A DNA stretch of 64,000 nucleotides from Anthoceros angustus (Eukaryota; Streptophyta; Anthocerotopsida; Anthocerotales; Anthocerotaceae). The stretch lies in assembly GCA_010909165.1 (NCBI GenBank), contig MU008189.1:496001-560000 (forward strand). Direction: 5' to 3'. Within the stretch, counting starts at the first letter, position 1. Every line of letters starts with the position of its first letter. The translations under genes and the position numbers were made by a program. Below are positions 10,301 through 20,810 of this stretch, in pieces. Below the pieces are notes generated by a model. The model saw only the letters and a program-made list of their open reading frames with translations. It did no database searches and was not told the DNA's origin.

Positions 10301-13300
10301 ATGAGAAAAGATCTTGCCCTTCATGTGTGTGGGAAACGAGGGGCTCGGCACCAGGGCGGATGTGTGGGATGTCTGATGGTGCTGTCGGACTGCGCCAGCC
10401 CTGGGCCGAGCGGGGAGGAGGGCTGCGAGGTGGGGTCCGTGAGGTACTGCCGGGACGTGCTGGGTTTGAGCAATGACGGCTTCGACCCCAGGGCTAAGGA
10501 AATCGAGAGGCTGGTGCCGCGGGAGGAGGTGGTGCGGGTGTTCGGGGGCCGGCCTGGGGCCAGGAAGGGCCTCCGGGCTGAGAATTGCGTGGACAGCCAT
10601 GGCAATCCCGACCACCAGCTCATGGAGTTCGTCCGGGATATGCAGAAGAAGGTGTACAGGTCGTGCAAGTCCAAGGACATCAGCCTGGCCTTCGCCCGCG
10701 GCATTCTTGCCGATAGGAAGGGGGCTCGAATTGACTGGGCCACCTTCGCCCACAAGACGCAGGCCAAGCAGCGCAAGATGTCGGCCAGCTGGGCTGAGCG
10801 GCACCCCGGGGAGGTGGTGTCCGGGCGGGACGTGAGCGGGCGGGAGGCCGGAAGGGAGGTCACCAGCGGCCGCTCCCGGGAGGAGGAAGTGAGCAGCTGC
10901 GGTAAGGGGCTGCGGGCTCCCGGGGCCACTGTGGAGGAAGAGATGGGGTGGCAGCAGAGTGGGGATGGCGGTGGAGGAGGAGGAGGAGAGGGAGCGGAGA
11001 AGGCGCAGGTGGGGGATGAGGATATCTGGGACAACAACAGGATCGAGGAGATTGAGGAGCAACTGCGGAGAGTGGATATGCAGAGGCGGCAGTGGCACGA
11101 GGAGTATGTGAAGGTGCTGCAGGCGTCGTTGCAGGGGCTGAAGGATGAGAGGCGGGTGGCGGAGGTGGAGATTCATGACATCACCATGAAGCTGAAGGAC
11201 GGGCGGGGGAAGCTGGTGGAGACTCAGCGGAGGATTGAGTCTGTGAAGGAGAGCTTGGAGCAGAATATTGGGGACCGGACTTTGCATGAGCAGAGGTTGC
11301 AGGTTTTGGTGATGGATAAGAGGAGGCTGGGGACCAAGGGGGGTGGTGTGAAGGCGCAGGACTTGAATGAGCTGACGGCGGAGAAGGATCTGGTGCAGGA
11401 GCTGCTGCAGGGGTGCTACGAGCAGAGTGGGATTCTGGAGCAGCTCATGTCCCGGCATGTGCAGATGGAGCTGGTGTTGACGCAAAGGGTGGGGGAGCTG
11501 GACAGGCATCTGGCTGAGGTGATGGTGGATTTTCAGGAGAAGGATGCCCGGGTGGAGAAGGCTTCGAAGAAGCTGCAGGAAGCTGGGCAGATGATGCTGC
11601 ATTTGCAGACGGTGTATAACCTGGTTAAACAGTCGGATAATCTGGTTGTGGTGCCCAGGTGTATTCCGCAGCCGAGGGAGTATCCGCGGGAGCTGGACCC
11701 GCCGGAGACTGTGACTATCAGACCGTGCCCCATGTGTTCCAGGTGGTTTTATTGTGGGGATTGGGTTGGTGCTTCTTGCGGTTGTGTGTACCATCTGCAC
11801 TGTGCTGCTATGTGGTTCAAGCAGTCCAATAAGTGCTGTAAGATTGGCTGTGGGAAGAATATGCACCCTGACTGGCTAACTACCTGGGGCAAGCAGTGGG
11901 ATGACGAGGCGTTGCTGACCAATCTGGCGAAGAATTTGGATGAGTGGCGGAATAGGTGGAAGGATGATTACAAATGTCAGGGGACGAAGAGATGCCGGAC
12001 GGACGGGTTTCCCTCTTATGACATTGACCTTGAGCATGGTGGAAGCTTTGAGGGTGGTCGATCAGGGCTTGACACCACTGAAGAACTCATACACGTGCTG
12101 GATTCTAAGAGGATGCGTTTGAGCGAAGATTCCTCGATGGCCTGCAATCAATGTGAGCTGAGGCCTTTGCCTCCCGTACTCATTTCTGTGGACCTTTGGT
12201 GTCAAGTCCGAAACCCTAGTTTAGGATCTCTTGAACTTTGTGGGTCGCTCTTTATGATTGAAGTAGTGGGCATGGCTTGGTCAGTTTTGCAACTCGTGCG
12301 TGGTCTTGGAACCTTGTTTTCTTTGTCGTGCTCTGGTCCTCTTGTTTGGTTTGCAGAACAGAGAATGGTGTCGAGAAGCTGAAATGTTTGTAGTCCTTGT
12401 GTTCCCTTTCACAGGTATGCAAGACTTTATAGTGCATGACGTGCCTAAGTTGGTTGGGAGCCAGCAGACGATGGACCATGATGTGCATGAGAATGGACTA
12501 AAACTTGGTGAGTCAACTCACCATCTGTTGGATACAACAGAAGAAGTAGCCAACAGTCTTCAGTTAGACGGATCCACTCAGCTTGTATTAGGAAACATTG
12601 GAGATGCTAGGGATGGTGGCAAACAACGGGCAGAGATGGAATTTGCTTGTGAGAGACGAGGACATCAAGACGACAAGGATGAAGGTGGGGAAACTGCTGA
12701 CTATGTGGCAGCCATGGAGTGTGCCTGTGGCGACAATAGTGACTTAGGGGTAGCAGTGGATCACGGAGAGATGGATGTTATTCATGAAGAAGAAGCGATA
12801 CAGAACTTTACAGCAGATTTAGGGTTGGGTGATGGAAGAATCAGGGACGCTGGTGGACCACTCGGAGCAGCAGATACTCTGATATCAAAGGGCAACTGTC
12901 ATGAGGTTCCACAATCTGAAGGTGTTGTCAAGGCGCTGGACATAGCTCAACACACGTTAGCAAGAAGTGAAGAGGGAGTGCTACAAAAGCATGTTAAGCA
13001 GATGGCGGCCTCTCAACAAATTTTGGGACAAGGGGTTGAAGTTGCAGCTGCTGGTGGGCCTCCAGCAGGAGCACAGTTGGAAGAAGGCAATGGAAGTGAT
13101 TCCAATGTAGCATTTTCAAAGGGCATAAAGAAGGGCTCTGAGCCAGCAAGCGAACTGGATGATAGGGCACTCACCCTACATTGTTGTACAGTAGAAGCAC
13201 CTTTTCAAGGTATCAAGTACTACAGGAAGGCTGGACCGGCAAGGCAGAGAGCATTGAAATCAGTGGGGGGGACAGTTGAATCTGTGATATCTGAGGGCAA

Positions 13301-15728
13301 CTGCAAAGAGCGTCCAGAGTCCGAGAATGCTCCCAAGGTTTTGATCTCAATTCAGCATGTGTACACTGACTTTAGACAGGAGAGCATTGATGTCAACTTA
13401 CCAGCGGCAGCAGATGAGGCGGATTTTGAAGACCATAGCTATGTTATGTCTAGTCCATGTCAGAATTTGTCTGCTCTGCACAGACCAGATGAGATTGATG
13501 TAAATTTACCAGCACCCGACGAGAAGATGGAGGATGCTGAAGTTTGGGAGGCGGATGCCAAATTGACAACTGAAAGCCAGAGGATAGATGCAGAAGGTGA
13601 AAAAACTCTGGATGTGCAAGTTTCTCTCGAGGATCAGATTGGAAAGGTTGGAGAAGAGAGAGGAGGCCAGGATGGTGGTGTTAGCATCGATGGTGAGGTT
13701 AGTATGGAGAGTGATCTCTGCATGGAAGATGATGCCGGAGCTAGGCAAGCTCATCAGTACTTGGTGTTCATAGAAGAGTTTTCGGAAAGGGATGGGGTAG
13801 AGTGCGTCAGCCTGCAGGATCCTGTGAACATGGGAGGGCAATTCGATGAGAGGTATGCAGATGATGAAGCCATTATTCCACTAGTAGCAGTGGAGGATAC
13901 GACTGGGAAGGACAGAGAGCTTGAAGATGGCCACAATCTGAATGATGATCTGTTGATGACAGCTCAATCTCAGGAGGCAGAGATGGATGCAGGGGGCAAA
14001 GAAACCCTTCATTCTTTATCTTCAGATGATCCAGCTGCAATGGGCGGGAAGGCAACAGGAGTTCAGAACGCTGTCAACTTGCAGGCTGACTGTCAAGGTA
14101 TGCTGGACAGTGATGTGCAGGGTGCAGTAGCTCGGATGGAATCAGCATCTGTACATTATGTTACGTTGTTGGATCAAGACAACATAGATGTTCAGACTGG
14201 TGCTAATGCTCTGGACGATGTAAGCATGAGAGAGCCAACTCAGGATGCAGAAGCCATGCAATCTCAGGATCAGATACTTGCCCAACATGATGCAACTGCC
14301 ACAGATGGAGGAGCGATGGATGTTGAAGGCATTGTCAGTGTAGCAGATGTGCAGGTTACAGCAGGAACACCAGCTCAATCTCAGATGGATGCAGGGTGCA
14401 GAGAAACCCTTCATTCTTTATTTCCAAATGATGCAACCGCCACAGATGGAGAGGCGATGGATGTTGAAGGCAGTGCCAGTGTGGCGGTTGATGTGCAGGT
14501 GACAGCAGGAACACCAGCTCAGTCTCAGATGGGTGCAGGGGGCAGAGAAACCCTTAATTCTTTATCTCCTGATGATCCAGCTGTAGCGGGCGGGAAGGCA
14601 ACAGGAGTTCAGAACGTTGTCAACTTGCACGCTGACTGTCATGGCATGCAGGACAGTGATGTGCAGGGTGAAGAAGCTGTGATTGAATCAGCATCTGTAC
14701 ATGATGTTGCATTGTTGGATCGAGACAACATAGATGTTCAGATGGGTGCTGATGCTTCTGCCATGGTTGAAGGGGCGATGGATGTCGAAGGCAGTGCCAG
14801 TGTAGCGGATTATGTGCAGGTGACAGCAGGAACTCCAGGTTCGAATCAGCCAGTTGATCCACGTGATGCACCTGTGACAGATGCTGGCACCCCAGCGATT
14901 GAATCAAATGCCACAACAGATGAGCAGAAGGCTGAACAGTCTCCCCATCGTTCATCGTCTTCAAATGATATAACTATGCTGGAGGAGGTAGGCAACGAGG
15001 CTCAGAATAATATCAACTTGCAGGATGATGCGGAGTACGAAGCTCACAACATGATCAACCTCCAGGATGACGCCAGCTTGACACCTCGAGCCATGGAACT
15101 AAACGCGGGAGGGGAAGCTCCTGTAGACCAACCCGTAGCCCTCGAAGTTGTGCCTGAGCCTGAACAAGAACCAAGCCAGCAGGTAACCCCCACCATCACG
15201 GAACGGGATGACGCCGTGATCACAGCGAGTTGCCCTGCCGAAGATGCAGTCGAAGGACCCAACCACACCTCTGCTCCCACAGATGGTACACATCTCCATC
15301 CTGTATCAGCACTGGCTCTACCTGACCCAGGTGAGCAAGTCCCAGGCTGTCCTACCCTCCAATCTGAAATGGCCGCAAGCCACTCAGAAGCGGGCAATCC
15401 AATGGGAGGCATCTGTCCATCCGGGAACGCAGCCGAGGATGTCGGCAACCGGCGTGTGGCAGCAGCAGCGGAAGGACAGGATCAGGGCAGCGTAATTCCC
15501 GACAGATGTGGTACTCCCACTGTGCCACATACAATCATCGAGCTACTGTCAGACGACGACGAGATCGAAGTGATCGACGCACCGCGGTTTATTCCTCGCA
15601 GGCCCAGGTGGGCTGCAGGACCCACCCAACCACGGTGGCCCTCCTCCCACCAGATGCGCACACCAGGTGGAGCAGGCACCTTTACCTCGCTCCTCCGATT
15701 TGTGGAGGAAAATGGGCCGAGCGCGTGA
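10301..15728 (+). CDS. Large coiled-coil protein with RING-like zinc cluster and C-terminal SIM
   Basis: Proposed CDS join(10301..12152,12415..15728), 1721 residues. The donor AAT|GTGAGC and acceptor TTTCACAG|GT join in frame and remake a Cys codon. Exon 1 encodes a Cys-containing N-terminus, a conserved-looking globular part around DHQLMEFVRDMQKKVYRSCK, a long coiled coil (roughly residues 240-450: EEIEEQLRRVDMQRRQW and onward), then a zinc-binding cluster with CPMCSRW, CGCVYHLHCAAMWF and CCKIGC. This resembles a RING finger (C-x2-C, then C-x2-H-x2-C, then a Cys pair) but lacks a full canonical set. Exon 2 is a 1.1-kb-codon acidic, repeat-bearing tail that ends in a hydrophobic/acidic motif (IIELLSDDDEIEVID) typical of SUMO-interaction motifs, then a basic segment (FIPRRPRW). 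Function unknown; a SUMO-directed ubiquitin ligase is only a hypothesis. The two exons could be separate genes if the intron call is wrong. Confidence 0.65.
13979..14860 (+). repeat. Nested in-frame repeats inside exon 2 of the RING-like gene
   Basis: A block of about 230 bp beginning near 13980 recurs 546 bp (182 codons) downstream near 14526, each with the words GKATGVQN and DQDNIDVQ or DRDNIDVQ. A shorter element carrying DGEAMDVEG and VQVTAGTPAQSQM occurs at about 14300, 14440 and 14775. Spacings I measured (144, 402, 546 bp) are multiples of three, so copy number can change without breaking the frame. Confidence 0.8.
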
Positions 15729-15986
15729 CATCATTAGAGTGTCTAGGAAACTGCTACTCTAGAGCGTTTTCGCCCACCATCATGGTAACATTGTTGAAAG
15801 TATAAAGCCCAGCGACCACGAAGATTCCGACGAAGCTTCGTCCAGATTCCCGGGACTGACTGTCGCCTCTGTTCCCATCGACGTCAGTAGCTTGCCTTGG
15901 AAGGCCTCGTGCCCGGGGACTCCAGACATGCGGGGCCTTCGGCTCGACGAAGAGCCAGTCAAAAAGTGGCACAGGGGAGAATCGCA

Positions 15987-16312
15987 TCATCGGACCTTCG
16001 TCTGTAGCTCCTTCAGTTCCTCGCTCTTAAAACTTTGCAGTTGATTTCCGGGGACGGTGTCTGTGTAGGTGTGGGCCAAGGCCTCGTTCGGCTGCAGACG
16101 TCCCTGGCTGGCGAGATGACACATGTAAGCAGGCAGTTCCTTCAGCGCATTCACGTGGAGTTGGGCTCATAACGTCGCGGCGCGGAAGGCGATGGCATCG
16201 CGGAGCCACATCCAGGAAGGCTTCTTCACGTGGATTCGATATTTCTGAATCCGTTGCCTCTCCAGTGAAAATCGCAGAAGCGGCTCTTGGAGCGCCACTT
16301 GGGGCCCGATGG
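15987..16312 (-). CDS. Possible C-terminal exon of an unidentified gene
   Basis: The minus strand from about 16165 to a stop at 15987-15989 reads a coherent peptide containing NALKELPAYMCHLASQGRL and ending KSEELKELQTKVR. Directly upstream, another open piece in the same frame (RIQKYRIHVKKPSWMWLRDA) is separated from it by one in-frame TGA near 16170. An Ala/Ser-rich, transit-peptide-like reading (MKATVQLSSAAPPLS) lies further upstream near 16850. These could be exons of one organelle protein, or a gene broken by the TGA. I do not recognise the family and could not join the exons. It would converge on the RING-like gene. Confidence 0.25.
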
Positions 16313-17149
16313 CCGAGGAGGCGGGGTTACGCGTTATACTAGCTTACTAAAGTCCTGAGTTATGGTACGAGCAGGCTTATTCCATGCCCGGTCGTCACCG
16401 CATATGGAGCCGCCGGGTTAAAGCGCCCACGCTCTTCATACTAGGTACCGGATAATGATCAATCACGAGGAGGAGCGGGGATTGGGCAGATGGAGGGGCC
16501 TATAGTGGGGTCGTTTTCGGAATACAGTAATTGGGGCGTAAAGCAGGCCCTGCGCCACAAGGCCCACACGCTCGGCTGATATCACCGGATCTGCTTGAAC
16601 GGATAGTTTGACGGAACGAGCGGTTGGTTGCGCCGTCCACCGCTCCACATAGCTGGCCATGCTTGGCTTGGGAAGGCGTTGTCGGAATTCCCTGTCCCTC
16701 CGTGCCGCTGTGCCCCTGTGCCAGCGATTGCTTCGGCACTGTCGTCACCTGCGGCGAGAGCGGACAGAAATGAATTGGACGAAAATCTGGAATCGGCAGT
16801 GGAAAGCGGAGGAGCTGCTGAGCTTAACTGCACAGTAGCTTTCATTATTCTGTAGCACTTGGAGAATCTGAAAGAGGTTGCGAACCTCAACAGTGCGCGG
16901 TGGCTTGAATCCACACAATACTACAAAAGGGATTCTATGGCCCCCGAGCTCATGAAAGGACTATGGATAACAAGACAGGGAGCTCGCAATCTGCGTCACG
17001 ACAAGGAAAAACATCATCATGGCAAGAATGATCACATTATTGAAGGATCTTCCTGCTACACAAGATCATACTGCTCACAGCACCTGAAAACCGAAATATA
17101 CTTGCAAGGAAGCGCCAGGGTCGATCTTCGGCTTCAATATACAGTCCAC

Positions 17150-17248
17150 CCGTTCTAAGAATTGAATGCCATTCAGGCCTGACATACGGCCGAGCTAACG
17201 GGCAAGCATCGTGAGTTAGGCCTGAATGACATTCAACACTTAGGACGG
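17150..17248. repeat. 99-bp foldback: 34-bp inverted repeat with short loop
   Basis: The left arm (17150-17183, starting CCGTTCTAAG and ending CAGGCCTGAC) is nearly the reverse complement of the right arm (17215-17248, starting GTTAGGCCTGAATG). Only about three mismatches and one bulge interrupt the stem; the loop is about 31 nt. This could be a foldback/MITE-like insertion or a small-RNA-type hairpin. Confidence 0.75.
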
Positions 17249-19271
17249 TCGACCGGGTCGCTCGACTCTTCACGCTCTCCAGCTTCCCGTTGTGCGTGCA
17301 TGCGCAACCATTAAGCAGCACCGAATAGTGTCCAAAAACACATCTATACCTCTTTTCAGAAACAGAAGACATGACAGCTTTCCACCACAAGCGACGCAAT
17401 CGCGGGTCAGCAATTCTTGGACGTGTCCTTAAGCAAGCACATCCTCATGATCAATCACGAGAGGAAACCTTCTAAAACCCTGCCTTCCTCGTCCTGTTCA
17501 AGACCGCCACTCTTTCCGGATCCAGCCACATTTGCACCGGCATCACTGACCACACACAGAAAACCACCCGCACGCACCAAGCATCAGTCAACCACGCTGT
17601 GTCTGCAATCAGAGAAGGGTTACAAAAAGAGAAGACTGAACACAAGGCACGCAGCCACACAGTCACACAAAGACAGCGCTAGGCGAGCACGCTTGTAGCA
17701 CAAGACAGGAGGAGAGACGCAAACCGAATGCCTTGAGCCTGCAAGAGCAGCCACAATTTATAAGCGGAGCATGAGCAGAAGCGGACACTCGCACCGTTCA
17801 CATGCAACGACGGCACTTCACAACTTGGCCGGCAAGTGCACGCAGACTGCCGGCTCCATTCTGTGCGCGAGAGAACAGCTTCAAGTGTGGCGCCAGCGGC
17901 AAGCCCGCTTAGTCTGGGCCTGGGGCCCCACGCATCTCACCAACCCCCATTAAAGCTGTCCCTGTACCTTGTTAATGGAGGAGGAAAACACCGGAAACCG
18001 TCCGCGTTAAATTAAAATACCAGAATCTGTCCTTCCCCACGCTTGGATTACTAAGAGCCTTGGCTTGCTATGCTCGAGTTTTACGCGTGTCAAATATTTA
18101 AAGTATAAAATTATATTTATCATCTACATGGTCTACGAGTTAGTGGTGCCAATTGACTCCTGTCGTGTATAATATGGCTTCTCCTACTTTGTCTTTAGAA
18201 CCACAAGAACTAGGTACTACGGACGCCCGGCAGTATTTGTCAACAAGCTTGACTCCACATGTGGACCGTATTTTTTCAACATTCCTGACTTAGACTCGTA
18301 CTATACTTTTTCAAATTGTTAACAACCTCGACCGTATGTGGATGATATTTTCTCAACAATTCCTACGTAAATATTGATTGACGATAAGTTTTCAGCAACT
18401 ATGACAATAGGTAAACTCTTTTAAAACAAATTCAAGGTTGTGACATTATGGAAACACTAGGGAACCTATTATTTAAGTAGTAAGGAGTCTATTCATACAA
18501 CATAATTCTCCAACTCACTTATCCTTACGAAGTCTCCTGCAATAATAAAAAGTTGAATTATGTATTTTGTTCCTTTCATTATCCTCTTAGTGCATTGTTT
18601 ACCTTCCGACATGATAACAAGTCTTGATTTCTTTTATGTGAAAATCTTTTATTTGCACTACAATGTATAGGAGGTTTATGAAATGCAAAAGAAAGTGAAA
18701 CCATGGCGGAATTACATCTATTAAGACCTTTCAAAGAGCCAGAAAAAGACTTACAATAAAAGAAGTAAATAAATATTTCTTCCACCGTACCATGTGAGGA
18801 AAGGACAATCATACCAGGTAGTTATGTACTAACATATATGATATATCTTACCACAATTCTTCATGTCTTGTCAAGGGATATAACCCTCTATTATAAGTAA
18901 GGGATGAAAGTTTGGTTTTTCTGTATTCCTTTAATTTATATTTAATTATTTAGTAAATATGATATTTTATCATATGCATAAAATAAAATAAGTAAGATCG
19001 ATAAAAAATATTGGTATATAGAAGATAGTATATTTAATATTATTTCTTATGTATCTAGAATAATATGAGTGATCATTTAATTCATTTTATTTGTCACATG
19101 CATATAAAAATAAGGTTAATCGTACAATTAATTTTATCAGCTTTCATAAATTCTTACGATGTATAAACACACAACCATCATGTACAAATGGCCGGGAACT
19201 ACACAATCGAGGCTGCTTGTGTTCTAGTACTATGGCTCCGATGGATGGACGAGCAAACGACCCACAAGATT

Positions 19272-19411
19272 GTGTGGTGATGAATCTCCTTCTCGCATAC
19301 AACCATTCCATTCCTTGCAACAACATAAACCCTTGGTACTCGTGTGGTGATGAGTCTCCTTCTCGCATACAACCATTCCATTCCTTGCAACAACATAAAC
19401 CCTTGGTACTC
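19272..19411. repeat. 70-bp direct tandem duplication
   Basis: Two adjacent copies (19272-19341 and 19342-19411) share the whole 70-bp unit, differing at one position (GAATCT versus GAGTCT). Near identity suggests a recent slippage or unequal-exchange event. Confidence 0.85.
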
Positions 19412-19809
19412 GGTGCAGCTTCGGTGTCTAATCCATTCACCTGCGGAGAGGAGAGACGAAAGCAATCCAAAAACTCGCCATTATTTGTGGTGAAGAAGGA
19501 GGAGAAGGAGAAACCCTAGAAGCTTCTTTGCTTAATAAGGGAAAAAACCATAGAAAGAAGCCCATCCCCCAGGGGATAACCAAAGAGGACAACGAGGGTC
19601 AAGATGAAAAGGAGCAACTAAGCTCCCTACCTAAAGCTACCTACTGCTCCCAAAGCACCTGGAAGAAAAAAAGCCGGCAGATCATGGAGGAGAGGAACAA
19701 TCGTCACCTGCCGTCGCCGCCTTGTGAAGGATTGCCATCGAAAGAGCCCTTCGAAAGGCATGGAGACCTGTTGTCTAAAGTAAGTTGTGAAATAAGAAAG
19801 GGATAGCCC

Positions 19810-20265
19810 GTACCAGATTTTACACAGGACTTGAGAAATTTATCGAAGTTCTCAACCATAACCTCATACGTCTTAAGTGCGAGCGGAATAAAGAGGTGAC
19901 CTGCTTGCTTTCCGCTGTATTTCCTTCTGAGCTGCAGCTGGAGTGATAACCCGACCGGAAGTAATGTCACGACATAATGACTTGTCGCGACATAATGAGT
20001 TGTCGCGAACATGTTGTAACCACCACGTCGACAGGTCTTGCCACCGAAACATGGTCACCGCGAACAAAGTACAAATTAGCCCAGATTGAGACCTGTACGA
20101 GTCACCGCGGACAAGCTACAAGTCAGTCCTGATTGAGTAACCCGTACGACAAAGTGTATCTCGCTCCCTTCATCCATGTAGCTGCTGTGGTGGCAAACAT
20201 GACATCGCGAACTGCGTCCTGGGTGGCGGCGAAACCCTGGAAGTACATTACACTATGTACAATCT
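19810..20265 (-). pseudogene. Decayed LINE-like reverse transcriptase C-terminus
   Basis: Frame-broken minus-strand pieces read AVRDVMFATTAATW, then ANLYFVRGDHVSVARPVDVV, then SGRVITPAAAQKEIQRKA. In order these match the end of the LINE-like reverse transcriptase better preserved at 57.98-58.35 kb (HDVVCDIIF, ADLF..GEKIYIADVVV, a PPG-type segment). Stops and frameshifts throughout; only the C-terminal part remains. Confidence 0.5.
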
Positions 20266-20810
20266 CGTTATTCACGAATTTCGGGGACGAGAGAGGAAGG
20301 TGACCACAGGAAGGTGACGAGAAATCATGTGAAGCGTGTGGGTATCCGATGTGCAGCCATCGAAAGTAACGGGCCATGTCGCGGCACGGCCAAGCGGGCG
20401 TAGAACCCGTCGCTTCATAGGCACTGCGTTTTCTTTGAGGTCTCCACTGTTCTCGCGACCGTCTCCGACCCTCTACACTGCACTGGCCTCAGGGCAACGG
20501 ATCGTACGCATCTGCGACCTCGTGATCTCCCTCTCGGTTGCGTGCGGAAATCTTCCTCCTCGCTTGCCGGGCTTTTGGGTTCACGGCACTGACCCGCTCA
20601 GCTCCGGATCGGGACCAGGTATTCGCACTGCTTCCTCTAGCCCTAACTCTCTCTGCACTGTCCACATGATGAATCTGTGAAAAGGGATGCTTTTGTGCTG
20701 AATCGGGTCTCCGCAGCTTGGGCGGGACGCTATTCCATGCCGAGATCAGGTGGCCTGGTATCGCCTTGATATCCCAGCCTTTTAGGCGTGGTTCCTCTGC
20801 GGACGCGAGG

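Larger units (their letters stand above)
16920..19800. other. Gene-poor region with repeats
   Basis: GC-balanced sequence to about 18000, then strongly AT-rich to about 19150. Apart from the inverted repeat at 17150-17248 and the 70-bp tandem duplication at 19272-19411, I see no supported gene or transposon domain. Confidence 0.4.

Noticed and set aside
10235-11866. 543-codon open frame on the minus strand
   Set aside because: It is exactly antisense to the coiled-coil exon. Its Leu/His/Pro-rich low-complexity content is what GC-rich Glu/Gln/Leu codons give when read backwards.
12300-12414. Upstream extension of the large second open frame of the RING-like gene
   Set aside because: The reading is hydrophobic and unlike the acidic tail, and a good acceptor at 12414 joins in phase with a donor at 12152, so I treat it as intron.
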